Assembly: GCA_036788835.1 (NCBI GenBank)
Contig: DAIQMR010000026.1
Coordinates: 1-31,091 of the forward strand
Length of the DNA stretch: 31,091 bases
DNA from: JALCSJ01 sp036788835
Lineage (GTDB): Bacteria; Bacillota; Negativicutes; Acidaminococcales; Acidaminococcaceae
Direction: 5' to 3'
Position numbers and translations under genes: made by a program. Of the stretch, positions 24,265 to 31,091 are shown piece after piece. The notes beneath the pieces are model-generated. The model did not search any database. It was not told the origin of the DNA and saw only the letters and a program-made list of their open reading frames with translations. Every line of letters begins with the position of its first letter. Positions within the stretch are counted from its first letter, which is position 1.

Positions 24265-24549
24265 GTGAAAGCTTACGTTTATATGGTAAGGTGCCGGAAC
24301 AATTCACTCTATACGGGCTGGACGAATGACTTGACAGCCCGTATAGCAAAGCACTTGAGCCGCAAAGGAGCCAAATATACCAAGGCTTTTAAGGCTGTAC
24401 AGTTGGTCTATTTTGAAGAAGTGGAGACAAAATCAGAGGCTCTGAAGCGAGAATATGCCATTAAGCAAATGAAGAAAGCAGAAAAAGAGGTTCTGGTCAA
24501 GGGCTGTAAAATGAATTTTAGCCAAAAAACAGAAAATTTGCTAAAATAA
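24265..24549 (+). CDS. GIY-YIG superfamily protein (YhbQ/YazA, UPF0213-like)
   Basis: The protein has 94 residues. The GIY part appears as YVYMVRC and the YIG part as SLYTGWTNDL, followed by the conserved RIAKH arginine and a Glu in the SEALKREYAIKQ helix, as in UPF0213 proteins of the GIY-YIG nuclease fold. The family has been linked to DNA repair, but substrates are poorly known. Start GTG 24265 lies immediately after the ppiB stop codon with no gap. It is required to keep the first strand of the fold, because the next ATG (in YMVRC) would remove it. The Shine-Dalgarno is weak, consistent with coupling to ppiB. Confidence 0.88.
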   Translation: MKAYVYMVRCRNNSLYTGWTNDLTARIAKHLSRKGAKYTKAFKAVQLVYFEEVETKSEALKREYAIKQMKKAEKEVLVKGCKMNFSQKTENLLK

Positions 24550-24569
24550 AGAAAAATAATATATTCTTC

Positions 24570-24598
24570 TTGTAAAAGATTTTTTGGTATGCTACAAT
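24570..24598 (+). promoter_or_regulatory. Promoter of the cold-shock gene
   Basis: TTGTAA (24570-24575), a 17-bp spacer and TACAAT (24593-24598) with an extended TGC. Transcription near 24605 gives a leader of about 93 nt, in keeping with the long leaders that control csp genes. Confidence 0.7.
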
Positions 24599-24697
24599 GT
24601 GGGAGTAGAAAAAACGGACTAAATGCGTGTTAACATTTGTTGGACATGAATTATGGTAAGGTTTTTTCGGAATAATATTTTTAGGAGGCCAAGAAAT

Positions 24698-24895
24698 ATG
24701 ACTGGCAAAGTAAAATGGTTTAATGCAGAAAAGGGTTATGGTTTTATTGAACGTGAAGATGGTGGCGACGTATTCGTACATTTCTCCGCAATTCAAGGAG
24801 ACGGCTTCAAGACTCTTGAAGAAGGTCAAGCTGTTGAATTCGACGTTGTTGAAGGCAACCGCGGTGAACAAGCTGCGAATGTTGTTAAGCTATAA
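24698..24895 (+). CDS. Cold-shock protein (CspA family)
   Basis: This 65-residue OB-fold protein binds single-stranded RNA and DNA and melts secondary structure in mRNA. RNP1 is KGYGFIE at 12-18 and RNP2 is DVFVHF at 24-29. The N-terminal MTGKVKWFNAEKG is diagnostic. The ATG at 24698 is chosen over an upstream ATG at 24653 because TTAGGAGG lies 9 nt before it and the family begins exactly there. Codon choice is biased, consistent with high expression. It is a single-gene unit with its own promoter, long leader and terminator. Confidence 0.97.
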   Translation: MTGKVKWFNAEKGYGFIEREDGGDVFVHFSAIQGDGFKTLEEGQAVEFDVVEGNRGEQAANVVKL

Positions 24896-24935
24896 TATAT
24901 AGTTTAAATCAACAAAAAGTAAAAACAAACCGACA

Positions 24936-24966
24936 AAAAGCTCTGAGCCTAGTGCCCAGAGCTTTT
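24936..24966 (+). terminator. Rho-independent terminator of the cold-shock gene
   Basis: A 10-bp stem (24936-24945 with 24957-24966) with an inner GC pair set and one A-C mismatch is followed by T residues. It may also act on the convergent gene ending at 25018, because A residues precede it. Confidence 0.85.
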
Positions 24967-25017
24967 GTTATGCCTGCGTATAAGTGTTACAAATGAGACA
25001 GGTATTTTTGTCCTGTT

Positions 25018-26481
25018 TCACTTCCAATGTGAGTGAAATTGTTTTAAAAGAAGTGTATAGCGAGTCCACTGCGCTTTATCCAGATATTTGCTGGCGAAAA
25101 TGTAGGGGAGAGATGCACCGACTGCCAGACCGGTTAAAATCAATACGGCCACAACGCCGTTACTGAGGGCATTTAGTAAATTGTCCAAGGTCAAATCTTT
25201 AATGTTGATTACGGCAAAAAGCAAGCGATAAAGTAGAACTCCCGGTATCATGGGAATGATAGAAGGAATAACTATCATGCGGGTTGGGAAGTGGATGTAC
25301 TTGGCTGTCAGCATAGCAGCAATAGCCACAGCACCGGCCCCCAAGAAAGATCCCAAAGGCAGTCGCACGGCAAGATAAGTCGTGGTAACAATTCGCACAG
25401 TAGCGGAAAGCATGCCGCCTGCAGCTACATAGGGAAGGACCCTGGGAGGAATATTGAACAAAATCGCAAACCCGATAGCCGCCAATCCTCCGGAAATGGC
25501 AAAGTGCAGTAAATTAGTATGGTCAGGAACGATGACGATGCTGGAGAAAAAGGCATTTGTCAGAACTATGGATTCTAAAGCAGTTACTACACCTAAAGTT
25601 AATCCCCCGGCAATTAGAATGCCCATCATGGCTCTGGTGATGCCGGAAATAATATGCTCGTTCAGCAAATCATTAATGGAGTTCATAAGCGGTATACCAG
25701 GAAATAAAAAGAGGGAACAGGCAATCATAGGATGCCAAGGGGTGACACTCAAAGGTAGAAAATGGGTAAAATAGGCCATTATGGTAGCAACAAAAGCACC
25801 AATGGCGATGGAAATAAATTTATTAACCTCTAAATCATCACAGAGTTTGCGTGCCATAAAACCTATGGCCGAAGCTACCAGGCAAAAGAGAAAAGCTATC
25901 CAGTCGCTGCCAAAAAGCAGACAGAAACCGCCGGTAGCAATACCAGCACCCAGAGCCATTTTCAAAGGGGAATAGATGACACCTCTGGCAGCAATTTTTT
26001 TAAGAGCTTCATCATACTGCCACAAGGTATAGCCGTCTTCCAGGGCATGCCAACTAAGCCGCCCGATATCAGCAATAGCTTCCAGATCCATAATGTGTTT
26101 TGTGCATTTGCGGAAACAGGTAAAAGAGTGGTCATCATCGCTGACATTCAGCATTAAAGTATTGAAAGTAATATGCAGATTAACTTTGTCCCAGTGGATG
26201 CCCATGTATTCAGCTACTCTAATCATAGTGAGCATAATACGATGAGTATCTGCGCCGTTTTCCATGAGAATCTGGCCAGTGGTTAAAAGCAAATTCAACT
26301 TGTAACCGATTTTGGCATAGGTATTCTCCATGACATCAGTCATCATTGTTGCATTCATTTTGCCTGGGTTGGTGTTTTCGGGCGGCAAATTATCCGCATA
26401 GCCGCTCATTGCCCAGTCGTCATGCAATTCCAAGCGTCGTGCATTGTCTTTTTGTGATTTTGTAATGCTTTCACTGATCAT
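25018..26481 (-). CDS. ThrE-type threonine/serine exporter, fused form
   Basis: The protein has 487 residues. A cytoplasmic N-terminus (about 1-60) precedes the DUF1212 domain, whose hallmark TTGQILMENGADTHRIMLTMIRVAEYMG lies near 66-94. About ten transmembrane helices follow from residue 170. The last 150 residues (about PRVLPYVAAGGMLSATVRIV onward, with IPSIIPMIPGVLLYRLLF) match DUF3815, which in many Bacillota is a separate small partner protein. This is therefore the one-chain ThrE architecture. ThrE exports threonine and serine in Corynebacterium; other family members carry other small acids, so the substrate is inferred. The Shine-Dalgarno is an unusual G6 run (GGGGGGAA) about 10 nt before the ATG. 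Confidence 0.88.
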   Translation of the reverse strand: MISESITKSQKDNARRLELHDDWAMSGYADNLPPENTNPGKMNATMMTDVMENTYAKIGYKLNLLLTTGQILMENGADTHRIMLTMIRVAEYMGIHWDKVNLHITFNTLMLNVSDDDHSFTCFRKCTKHIMDLEAIADIGRLSWHALEDGYTLWQYDEALKKIAARGVIYSPLKMALGAGIATGGFCLLFGSDWIAFLFCLVASAIGFMARKLCDDLEVNKFISIAIGAFVATIMAYFTHFLPLSVTPWHPMIACSLFLFPGIPLMNSINDLLNEHIISGITRAMMGILIAGGLTLGVVTALESIVLTNAFFSSIVIVPDHTNLLHFAISGGLAAIGFAILFNIPPRVLPYVAAGGMLSATVRIVTTTYLAVRLPLGSFLGAGAVAIAAMLTAKYIHFPTRMIVIPSIIPMIPGVLLYRLLFAVINIKDLTLDNLLNALSNGVVAVLILTGLAVGASLPYIFASKYLDKAQWTRYTLLLKQFHSHWK

Positions 26482-26611
26482 TAAATTGATTCCCCCCGTG
26501 AACAGTATAAAAAAGCAGAAAAAAGGCAGAGCATATGTTAAAATAACTATAGATAAATTATATCAATTGCCAAAATATATGGCAAGAAATATTATCAGGG
26601 AGGTCAATATT

Positions 26612-27313
26612 TTGCAGACTAAAGACCATCAGGTTCTTATGGAACCAATCGCCTACATACATAATGATTTCACTTCCAAATTCGGTATTCCTCGTCAAAG
26701 CAGGTTGGTGGAGACAATAAGGGGGACGATAGTATTTACCGGTCGTTTCCGCAATCCTGACGCTTTGCGTGGCTTGGAAGGTTACTCGCACCTTTGGCTG
26801 CTCTGGGAATTCTCGGAAAATTTGCGGGAAAATTGGTCGGCCACAGTTCGTCCGCCCAGATTGGGAGCCAATATCAGAATGGGAGTATTTGCTACCCGTT
26901 CACCTTTCAGGCCCAATCCTATAGGTCTATCTGTAGTGAAACTGAATAAAATTCAAATAGAAAGCCCGGAAGGGCCTATTCTTTATATTAGTGGGGCAGA
27001 TCTTATGGATGGAACACCTATCTTTGATATTAAGCCTTATTTGCCTCATATTGACAGTATACCTGAGGCCACAGGGGGATTTGCCACTAAAGTAGCAGGG
27101 AATTTTTTGCAGGTAAGTTGTACTGACGAACTTCTGGCATTATTTCCCAAAGAGAAAAAGGACGTTCTGCTGGCCATTCTGGCCCAGGATCCCAGACCAG
27201 GTTACCAACATGACCCAGCACGGATTTACGGCATAGAATTTGCCGGGTTTGATGTGAAATTCAAGGTAGACGGAATATTCCTCAAAGTCCTAACCATAGA
27301 GCCTCTGACTTAA
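26612..27313 (+). CDS. trmO: tRNA t6A37 N6-methyltransferase TrmO (TsaA family)
   Basis: TrmO uses S-adenosylmethionine to convert t6A to m6t6A at position 37 of ACY-reading tRNA-Thr. The family beta-barrel opens with MEPIAYIHNDFTSKFGIPRQ and continues with GLEGYSHLWLLWEF. The conserved FATRSPFRPNPIGLSVVKL and DLMDGTPIFDIKPYLP segments follow. A C-terminal segment (about 190-233) with the DPRPGYQHDP motif is as in full-length members. TTG 26612 is chosen as start because GGGAGG lies 8 nt upstream; the frame stays open further 5' but lacks a better site and would overlap the divergent exporter gene. The length of 233 residues matches the family. Confidence 0.93.
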   Translation: MQTKDHQVLMEPIAYIHNDFTSKFGIPRQSRLVETIRGTIVFTGRFRNPDALRGLEGYSHLWLLWEFSENLRENWSATVRPPRLGANIRMGVFATRSPFRPNPIGLSVVKLNKIQIESPEGPILYISGADLMDGTPIFDIKPYLPHIDSIPEATGGFATKVAGNFLQVSCTDELLALFPKEKKDVLLAILAQDPRPGYQHDPARIYGIEFAGFDVKFKVDGIFLKVLTIEPLT

Positions 27314-27344
27314 GGAATACCGTTTAAACAAGTTGGAAAAAGAT

Positions 27345-27372
27345 TTGATTTTCCTTGGATTAGACGTATAAT
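27345..27372 (+). promoter_or_regulatory. Promoter of the amidohydrolase gene
   Basis: TTGATT (27345-27350) and TATAAT (27367-27372) with 16-bp spacing. The -10 lies inside the first of two 12-mers TTAGWCGTATAA (27360-27371 and 27373-27384) set 13 bp apart. Confidence 0.6.
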
Positions 27373-27406
27373 TTAGTCGTATAAGCAATGAAGGGAGCTT
27401 GTTTAA

Positions 27407-28282
27407 GTGAAAATAATTGATGCTCATATGCATTTCTTCAAAGTACCAGGTTTTGACCAAATTGCCAAAGAAGCCGGCGGCGAAAACACCGTGGAATACT
27501 ATTTGAAAACAACGAAAGAAAATAATGTGGTCATGTCCATCGCCATGGGGAATGCCCGTACGGAAGAATCTTTGTTTGGCGGCATCACACCTAGGGTCCC
27601 TGATTTAGCCGGAACTTTTGACTATAAACATTACAATCAGCCTAAAGAAATCGCCTACTGTGCCGGTGCGGACAGCGAAAAAATGACCATGGAAAACGCT
27701 GAGGCAACGGCTCGGGAATTCCGCCGTTATTTGGAAACTCCCCAATGCGTGGGTATTAAAATATATTTGGGGTATAATTTTGTTTACGCAGCCGACCCCA
27801 GACATTTTCCTCTTTATCGTTTGGCCGAAGAATTTGACGTACCGGTTGTTTACCATACCGGAGATTTAGCAGGAGGGCACGGATTGGTGAAGTATTCACA
27901 TCCCTTGACTATCGACGAAGTGGCAAAGCTCTTTCCCAAAGTGAGATTTGTCATGTCCCACTGTGGCAATCCTTGGATTTTGGACGCTATCGAAGTAGCT
28001 GCCTCTAATGAAAATGTGTATATAGATTTATCAGGGTTGTTGGAAGGAAATTTTAGCGGAGACGTGTTTTACGAAAAACACAAAGATTATTTTTCCTATA
28101 TCGGAATGTGGCTGAATTACATTGACCGTTATGACAAAGTTATGTATGGTACGGACTGGCCGCTCATTAACATTAAAAGTTATATCGACATTATGAAACG
28201 GGTTATTCCTGTTGAACACCATCAGGAATTTTTCTATGACAACGTTGTAAAGGTGTATAGCAAATTACAGAAATTGCTGTGA
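27407..28282 (+). CDS. Amidohydrolase-2 family metal-dependent hydrolase
   Basis: This 291-residue TIM-barrel enzyme shows the amidohydrolase metal ligands in order: H7 and H9 in DAHMHF, H150 in VVYHTGD, H185 in MSHCGNPW, and D250 in YGTDWPL. A lysine in VGIKIYLGY (K118) could be the carboxylated bridging residue if two metals bind. Such enzymes hydrolyse or decarboxylate cyclic amides, lactones or aromatic acids; the substrate is not readable. It starts at GTG 27407 with AAGGGAG upstream. No neighbouring gene suggests a pathway, and it has its own promoter after trmO. Confidence 0.88.
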   Translation: MKIIDAHMHFFKVPGFDQIAKEAGGENTVEYYLKTTKENNVVMSIAMGNARTEESLFGGITPRVPDLAGTFDYKHYNQPKEIAYCAGADSEKMTMENAEATAREFRRYLETPQCVGIKIYLGYNFVYAADPRHFPLYRLAEEFDVPVVYHTGDLAGGHGLVKYSHPLTIDEVAKLFPKVRFVMSHCGNPWILDAIEVAASNENVYIDLSGLLEGNFSGDVFYEKHKDYFSYIGMWLNYIDRYDKVMYGTDWPLINIKSYIDIMKRVIPVEHHQEFFYDNVVKVYSKLQKLL

Positions 28283-28335
28283 AAGTAAATGGCAAGAGGG
28301 ATAATTTGTCCGGGAAACGGCTATGTTTTTAGCTA

Positions 28336-28364
28336 TTGAGCCAAATCATTTTCTAGCATATACT
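28336..28364 (+). promoter_or_regulatory. Promoter of the repeat-rich secreted protein gene
   Basis: TTGAGC (28336-28341) and TATACT (28359-28364) with a 17-bp spacer, 27 bp before the chosen start. Confidence 0.6.
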
Positions 28365-28391
28365 TATAGTAAATAAAGGATGGTGAATATT

Positions 28392-29343
28392 ATGGCTACG
28401 TTTAATCTACATAAAAAAATATTGCTTACCCTTTTAACCGGTTCTCTTGTGGTTTCCTTTGCAATGCCGGTAATGGCTGCTCATAACCGCCCTTATCCGG
28501 AACAAGCTAACTCTTCAGGACAAAGTTCTTCTCATAGATCATCTTCCTCCAGCCGAGCACCTCATGGTTCATCCGGCAGACCTTCCGTTGCGACTAATAG
28601 GTCGACGGCTATGCAGAGGCCATCTGTGCCACCTTCCGGCAGACTTTCCACTGGCCCCAATAGGCCAGTTACCGTACAGAGGCCGTCCGGGGTAAATAGG
28701 TCCTCAGATTCTTTTAGTAGACAGGCCGGCACCAGTCAAAGATATAATGGTCCAGGGCCGAGCACTCATCCAGGTCAGCGCCCCGGGCTTAATTCACGTC
28801 CCGGCCCAGGTCCTCNNNNNNNNNNNNNNNNNNNNNNNNNNNNNNNNNNNNNNNNNNNNNNNNNNNNNNNNNNNNNNNNNNNNNNNNNNNNNNNNNNNNN
28901 NNNNNNNNNNNNNNNCTCATCCAGGTCAGCGCCCCGGGCTTAATTCACGTCCCGGCCCAGGTCCTCGTTTTGGACACGGTCCTGCCCGCCCACCGTATTT
29001 TGGTCATCGTTATCGTCATGGTCGTCCCTATAATGTTATATTCCATTTTGGCTGGCCACACAGATATTATTGGTGGGGTGCCAGACATAGGGTTTATTTT
29101 GGCGATTTTCTGCTCCTTGTTCTTATTTTGCAGGCTATACAAAATGCCAACAATCAGGTTACAATGGATCAACTCTATGCTCAGCATAATTCCGGACTAA
29201 GTTACGAAGATATTTGTGTACGTTACAATTTAAACTGGCCCAGCATTTATTCCAGAGCACGTTTTAATTACAACAATATGGAAACTTATGCCATTGGCCA
29301 AAACCTTACCTTCTGTGGTTGGAACGATCAATTGGAGTGGTAA
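28392..29343 (+). CDS. Secreted Ser/Pro/Gly-rich repeat protein interrupted by assembly gap
   Basis: The ATG at 28392 has AAAGGATGG upstream; the ATG at 28380 overlaps that site. A signal peptide (LLTLLTGSLVVSFAMPVMAA) leads into a low-complexity Ser/Arg/Pro/Gly region with RPS-type units. A 51-bp unit (HPGQRPGLNSRPGPGPR) occurs on both sides of the 100-N gap in the same codon register, so this is one gene with an unresolved tandem repeat; the apparent frame change comes from the 100-base placeholder. After the gap: a His/Tyr/Trp-rich stretch (HRYYWWGARHRVYF), a hydrophobic helix (DFLLLVLILQAI), and a soluble C-terminal domain ending in QLEW. I recognise no family. It resembles surface or wall-associated proteins. 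True length is unknown. Confidence 0.75.
28765..28815 (+). repeat. 51-bp direct repeat, copy 1 (before gap)
   Basis: Identical to 28916-28966. It encodes 17 residues in the Pro/Gly-rich part of the secreted protein. Confidence 0.9.
28816..28915. other. Assembly gap of 100 N
   Basis: One hundred consecutive N, the conventional placeholder for a gap of unknown size. Because both flanks are the same 51-bp unit, the true gap could even be negative (collapsed overlap), zero, or several repeat units long. Confidence 0.97.
28916..28966 (+). repeat. 51-bp direct repeat, copy 2 (after gap)
   Basis: Identical to 28765-28815 and in the same codon register. The units lie 151 bp apart as drawn; only the placeholder length breaks the frame. 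Confidence 0.9.
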
Positions 29344-29390
29344 TATTGCAGAGACTGTTGCATATCATATGAAAAGGATGCTGATAAATA

Positions 29391-30047
29391 ATGAAGTCTT
29401 ATAAAAATATTTTGGCGGTTTGTTGTCTGGCCGGCTCTTTAATAATCTCCGGAAATATTACCGGGAATGTAGCCCGTGCTCAAGAACAGGCAGCTGCTAA
29501 TTTACCTAATGCTTCTCTTACTGTGCAGGAAGCTGAAAAGTATGTAAAAAATGATAAACTTTATCAAACAGTGGCTAAGTTACCTCCCATTACAGAAAAA
29601 ATGGAAGCTTTGAATGCACTGTGTGTTTCTATCGTAAAAACCAAGGAATTGAATTTAGTCGTTTTGGATACGCGTGAAGCCATTTCCGAAAAATCCATTA
29701 GAGCCGGTTATCCGGCAAGCCTCTTCCATGCTATTGATACAGCGAATTCTATTCCCCAAAAAGTTGGCAGTAATATTGTGACCGGTTCTCACAAATTCAT
29801 CTTCGTTCAAAACAAAAATGCAAAAAGATCACTTGGGGTAGAGCCCTTGGTTTACATTAAAAATACTGCCAATGGTAATATTTCCAAAGTTGATTTAGAG
29901 GCTACTGAAAAAGCAAAAAAACAACTGGCTTCTTTGGAGGACTTTCTGAAGGCCCCGCAAATCTCAATAACTAAGAATAGCAGGGAATTCAATATAGCTC
30001 AAATGGTATTTCAAACTGCCGAACAAAACAAGGCAAAAGCTAAGTAA
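29391..30047 (+). CDS. Secreted protein of unknown function, 218 residues
   Basis: A signal peptide is clear (MKSYK, hydrophobic AVCCLAGSLIISG, cleavage near ARAQ at about 30). The mature part has a helix-rich N-terminal section (VQEAEKYVKNDKLYQTVAKLPPITEKMEALNALC), then mixed strands (LNLVVLDTREAI, HKFIFVQ), and a Lys-rich tail. No family is recognised. It follows the repeat-rich secreted gene by 47 bp on the same strand with AAAGGATGC ahead of the start, so the two likely form a unit exporting two surface proteins. No clear terminator follows. Confidence 0.8.
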   Translation: MKSYKNILAVCCLAGSLIISGNITGNVARAQEQAAANLPNASLTVQEAEKYVKNDKLYQTVAKLPPITEKMEALNALCVSIVKTKELNLVVLDTREAISEKSIRAGYPASLFHAIDTANSIPQKVGSNIVTGSHKFIFVQNKNAKRSLGVEPLVYIKNTANGNISKVDLEATEKAKKQLASLEDFLKAPQISITKNSREFNIAQMVFQTAEQNKAKAK

Positions 30048-30141
30048 CTAATGCAAGTAAATGCTTTTGTAAATTCACTCTTCCTGAATGAGTATATCTT
30101 ATAGACAAGACAGGGGTATGGAATGAAGGGGAAAACTGTTG

Positions 30142-30176
30142 GTTTTGTGCGTTTAATTATTAGTAACGCGCAAAAC
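30142..30176 (+). repeat. Left-end hairpin of the IS605-like element
   Basis: GTTTTGTGCGTT pairs with AACGCGCAAAAC around an 11-nt loop. Such imperfect subterminal hairpins are recognised by TnpA-type transposases. Confidence 0.6.
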
Positions 30177-30244
30177 ATCCTTATCCGAACAAACGGAAGA
30201 ACAAATCAGATGCTATATTCAATCACAGAAAGAGAAATAATCTC

Positions 30245-30814
30245 ATGGAAAAGACCTTTCGCCACCGCATCTATCCCAACAAGACTCAATGCAGGCTGCT
30301 GGCCGGTATTTTCGGCTGCAGCAGATTCGTTTTTAACTATTACCGCCACAGGCGTAAGGAAATGTATGAAACAAACGGCCTAACAATGTCCTATGTGGAC
30401 TGCGTCAAGGATTTAACCGGCCTGAAAGAAGAACACTCATGGCTCAAAGAGACAGATTCTAGGGCACTGCAGAATTCCTATGACCTGATCTGTCTGGAAA
30501 ACCTGCAGGTAAAAAACATGACCAAGAATCATAAGCTGGCAAGGAGCCTTGCCGATGCTTCCTGGTCCTGTTTTGCAGCCATGCTGCAAGATAAGGCAGG
30601 CTGGTATGGAAAAGTTATCCAGCAGGTGGGAACGTTCTATGCCAGCTCTCAGTTATGTCGCGAGTGCGGTCAAAAAAACGAAAAAGTGAAGGAACTAGCT
30701 GTAAGGGAATGGACCTGTCCACATTGTGGTTCGAATCACGACAGGGACGTGAACGCCGCTAAAAACATATTAAAAGAAGGCCGGCATCTTCTGGAAGAAG
30801 TATGCTCGGCCTAA
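30245..30814 (+). pseudogene. tnpB: Internally deleted TnpB (IS605 OrfB)
   Basis: TnpB is an RNA-guided endonuclease of about 370-400 residues; this frame has only 189. The N-terminal helix-turn-helix (MEKTFRHRIYPNKTQ) is intact to about residue 77 (DSRALQNS). The chain then jumps directly to YDLICLENL, the RuvC-II region with E85, removing roughly 180-200 residues that include RuvC-I and its catalytic aspartate. The zinc ribbon (C138, C141, C158, C161) and the RuvC-III motif DRDVNAAKN follow normally. The deletion, near 30476, is in frame, so a short protein could still be made, but nuclease activity should be lost. The Shine-Dalgarno is weak. Confidence 0.85.
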
Positions 30815-30942
30815 AAGTATATATCTACCGTAGGAACTACGGGAAGTAACGCTTGCGGAGACGGGGTCAGACGCAAAAGATTGTGCTATGCGCAGTCGTC
30901 AGCGAAGCAAGAATCCCGTGACTTTAGTCGTGGGAGGTTCAA
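30815..30942 (+). ncRNA. Candidate omega-RNA / right-end region of the IS605-like element
   Basis: The 128 bp after tnpB hold a 6-bp hairpin (30828-30833 with 30837-30842), a GC-rich section with several small pairings, and the terminal hairpin at 30914-30932 ending in GGAGGTTCAA. In complete elements this stretch is transcribed as the scaffold of the TnpB guide RNA, and the flank just beyond it (from 30943) supplies the guide. Whether it is expressed without full-length TnpB is unknown. Confidence 0.5.
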
Positions 30943-31038
30943 TATGGAATCACAGTGTGGAACGACGGTGATATAGATATTGTACCGGAAAAATTATATA
31001 AAGAAGGCATTATAGCTAAGTCCCATGATAGAGCATAA
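30943..31038 (+). pseudogene. Truncated 3' end of an unidentified gene
   Basis: A frame starting right at the element's edge reads YGITVWNDGDIDIVPEKLYK and on to SHDRA, then TAA: 31 codons with protein-like composition and no start codon. A terminator begins 17 bp after the stop. It looks like the C-terminus of a gene whose upstream part was lost to or displaced by the IS element. No family is recognisable from so short a piece. Confidence 0.45.
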
Positions 31039-31055
31039 TTTTTAAGTAACAAGAA

Positions 31056-31091
31056 AACCGCTAAGTTAGCATTAACACTAACTTAGCGGTT
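31056..31091 (+). terminator. Rho-independent terminator at the window edge
   Basis: A perfect 14-bp stem (31056-31069 with 31078-31091) around an 8-nt loop. The window ends at the stem's last bases, so the T-tract lies outside. Confidence 0.75.

Larger units (their letters stand above)
30125..30942 (+). mobile_element. IS200/IS605-family remnant (tnpB-only)
   Basis: The left end shows a subterminal hairpin, 12-bp stem 30142-30153 with 30165-30176 (one T-G pair). The right end shows a hairpin CCCGTGACT/AGTCGTGGG (30914-30932, two G-U pairs), followed by TTCAA; TCAA (30939-30942) matches the right cleavage tetramer known for IS608. No tnpA is present, and tnpB is internally deleted, so it cannot move alone. 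The 8-mer TATGGAAT occurs at 30117-30124 and directly after the right end at 30943-30950. The left boundary is uncertain by a few bases. Confidence 0.7.

Noticed and set aside
26444..26611. Longer TrmO start at 26444
   Set aside because: It would overlap the divergent exporter gene and has no ribosome site; GGGAGG before the TTG at 26612 decides the start.
28765..28966. Repeat-gap-repeat arrangement as a possible CRISPR
   Set aside because: The intervening sequence is only N, the repeat is coding and in frame, and no spacers or cas genes occur.
30123..30383. 86-codon frame overlapping the start of tnpB
   Set aside because: It overlaps the left-end hairpin and tnpB in another frame and has no family-like features; a shadow frame.

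Overview
The window reads as chromosomal DNA from a strictly anaerobic, low-to-mid G+C member of the Bacillota. A Negativicutes relative (Acidaminococcaceae-like, for example Phascolarctobacterium) is my best guess but is inference. The anaerobic clues are an oxygen-sensitive class III ribonucleotide reductase with its radical-SAM activase, a two-iron desulfoferrodoxin, and a giant 2-hydroxyacyl-CoA-dehydratase-activase protein. Promoters match the sigma-A consensus, Shine-Dalgarno sites are strong, and compact Rho-independent terminators are common. The assembly has a 100-N gap at 28816-28915.

Layout. 1-250: tRNA-Gly(CCC) on the minus strand with its own promoter and terminator. 427-3639: nrdG-like activase, then nrdD behind a consensus promoter and an NrdR box pair; NrdD carries a C-terminal redoxin domain. 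3805-5706: ftsH. 5781-9423 (minus): an unrecognised helical-repeat protein, a secreted protein, and a MocR/GabR-type regulator whose expected PLP lysine is arginine. 9574-13732 (plus): a secreted protein, a LysM protein under a LexA-like box, a DUF697-like membrane protein, and a CstA-family transporter. 13790-18070 (minus): the 1426-residue activase/dehydratase-related protein. 18241-20869 (plus): a SpoVB/MurJ-type flippase and an M23 peptidase, followed by a large structured noncoding element. 21032-21412 (minus): desulfoferrodoxin. 21610-24895 (plus): an SH3-like lipoprotein with an MFS transporter, cyclophilin with a GIY-YIG protein, and a cold-shock protein. 25018-26481 (minus): a ThrE-type exporter. 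26612-28282 (plus): TrmO and an amidohydrolase. 28392-30047 (plus): two secreted proteins, the first broken by the assembly gap inside a 51-bp repeat. 30125-30942: an IS200/IS605-family remnant with an internally deleted TnpB, followed by a 31-codon gene tail and a terminator at the window edge.

How the genes fit together. Much of the window is housekeeping: dNTP supply, membrane proteolysis, envelope building and oxygen defence. Each unit is short and mostly has its own promoter and terminator. No defence island, prophage or CRISPR array is visible. The best leads are regulatory or architectural: the NrdD-redoxin fusion under NrdR boxes, the Lys-to-Arg MocR protein beside a palindrome-bearing promoter, the possible SOS-controlled LysM protein, the structured element at 20892-21006, and the TnpB deletion derivative that keeps its right-end RNA region.
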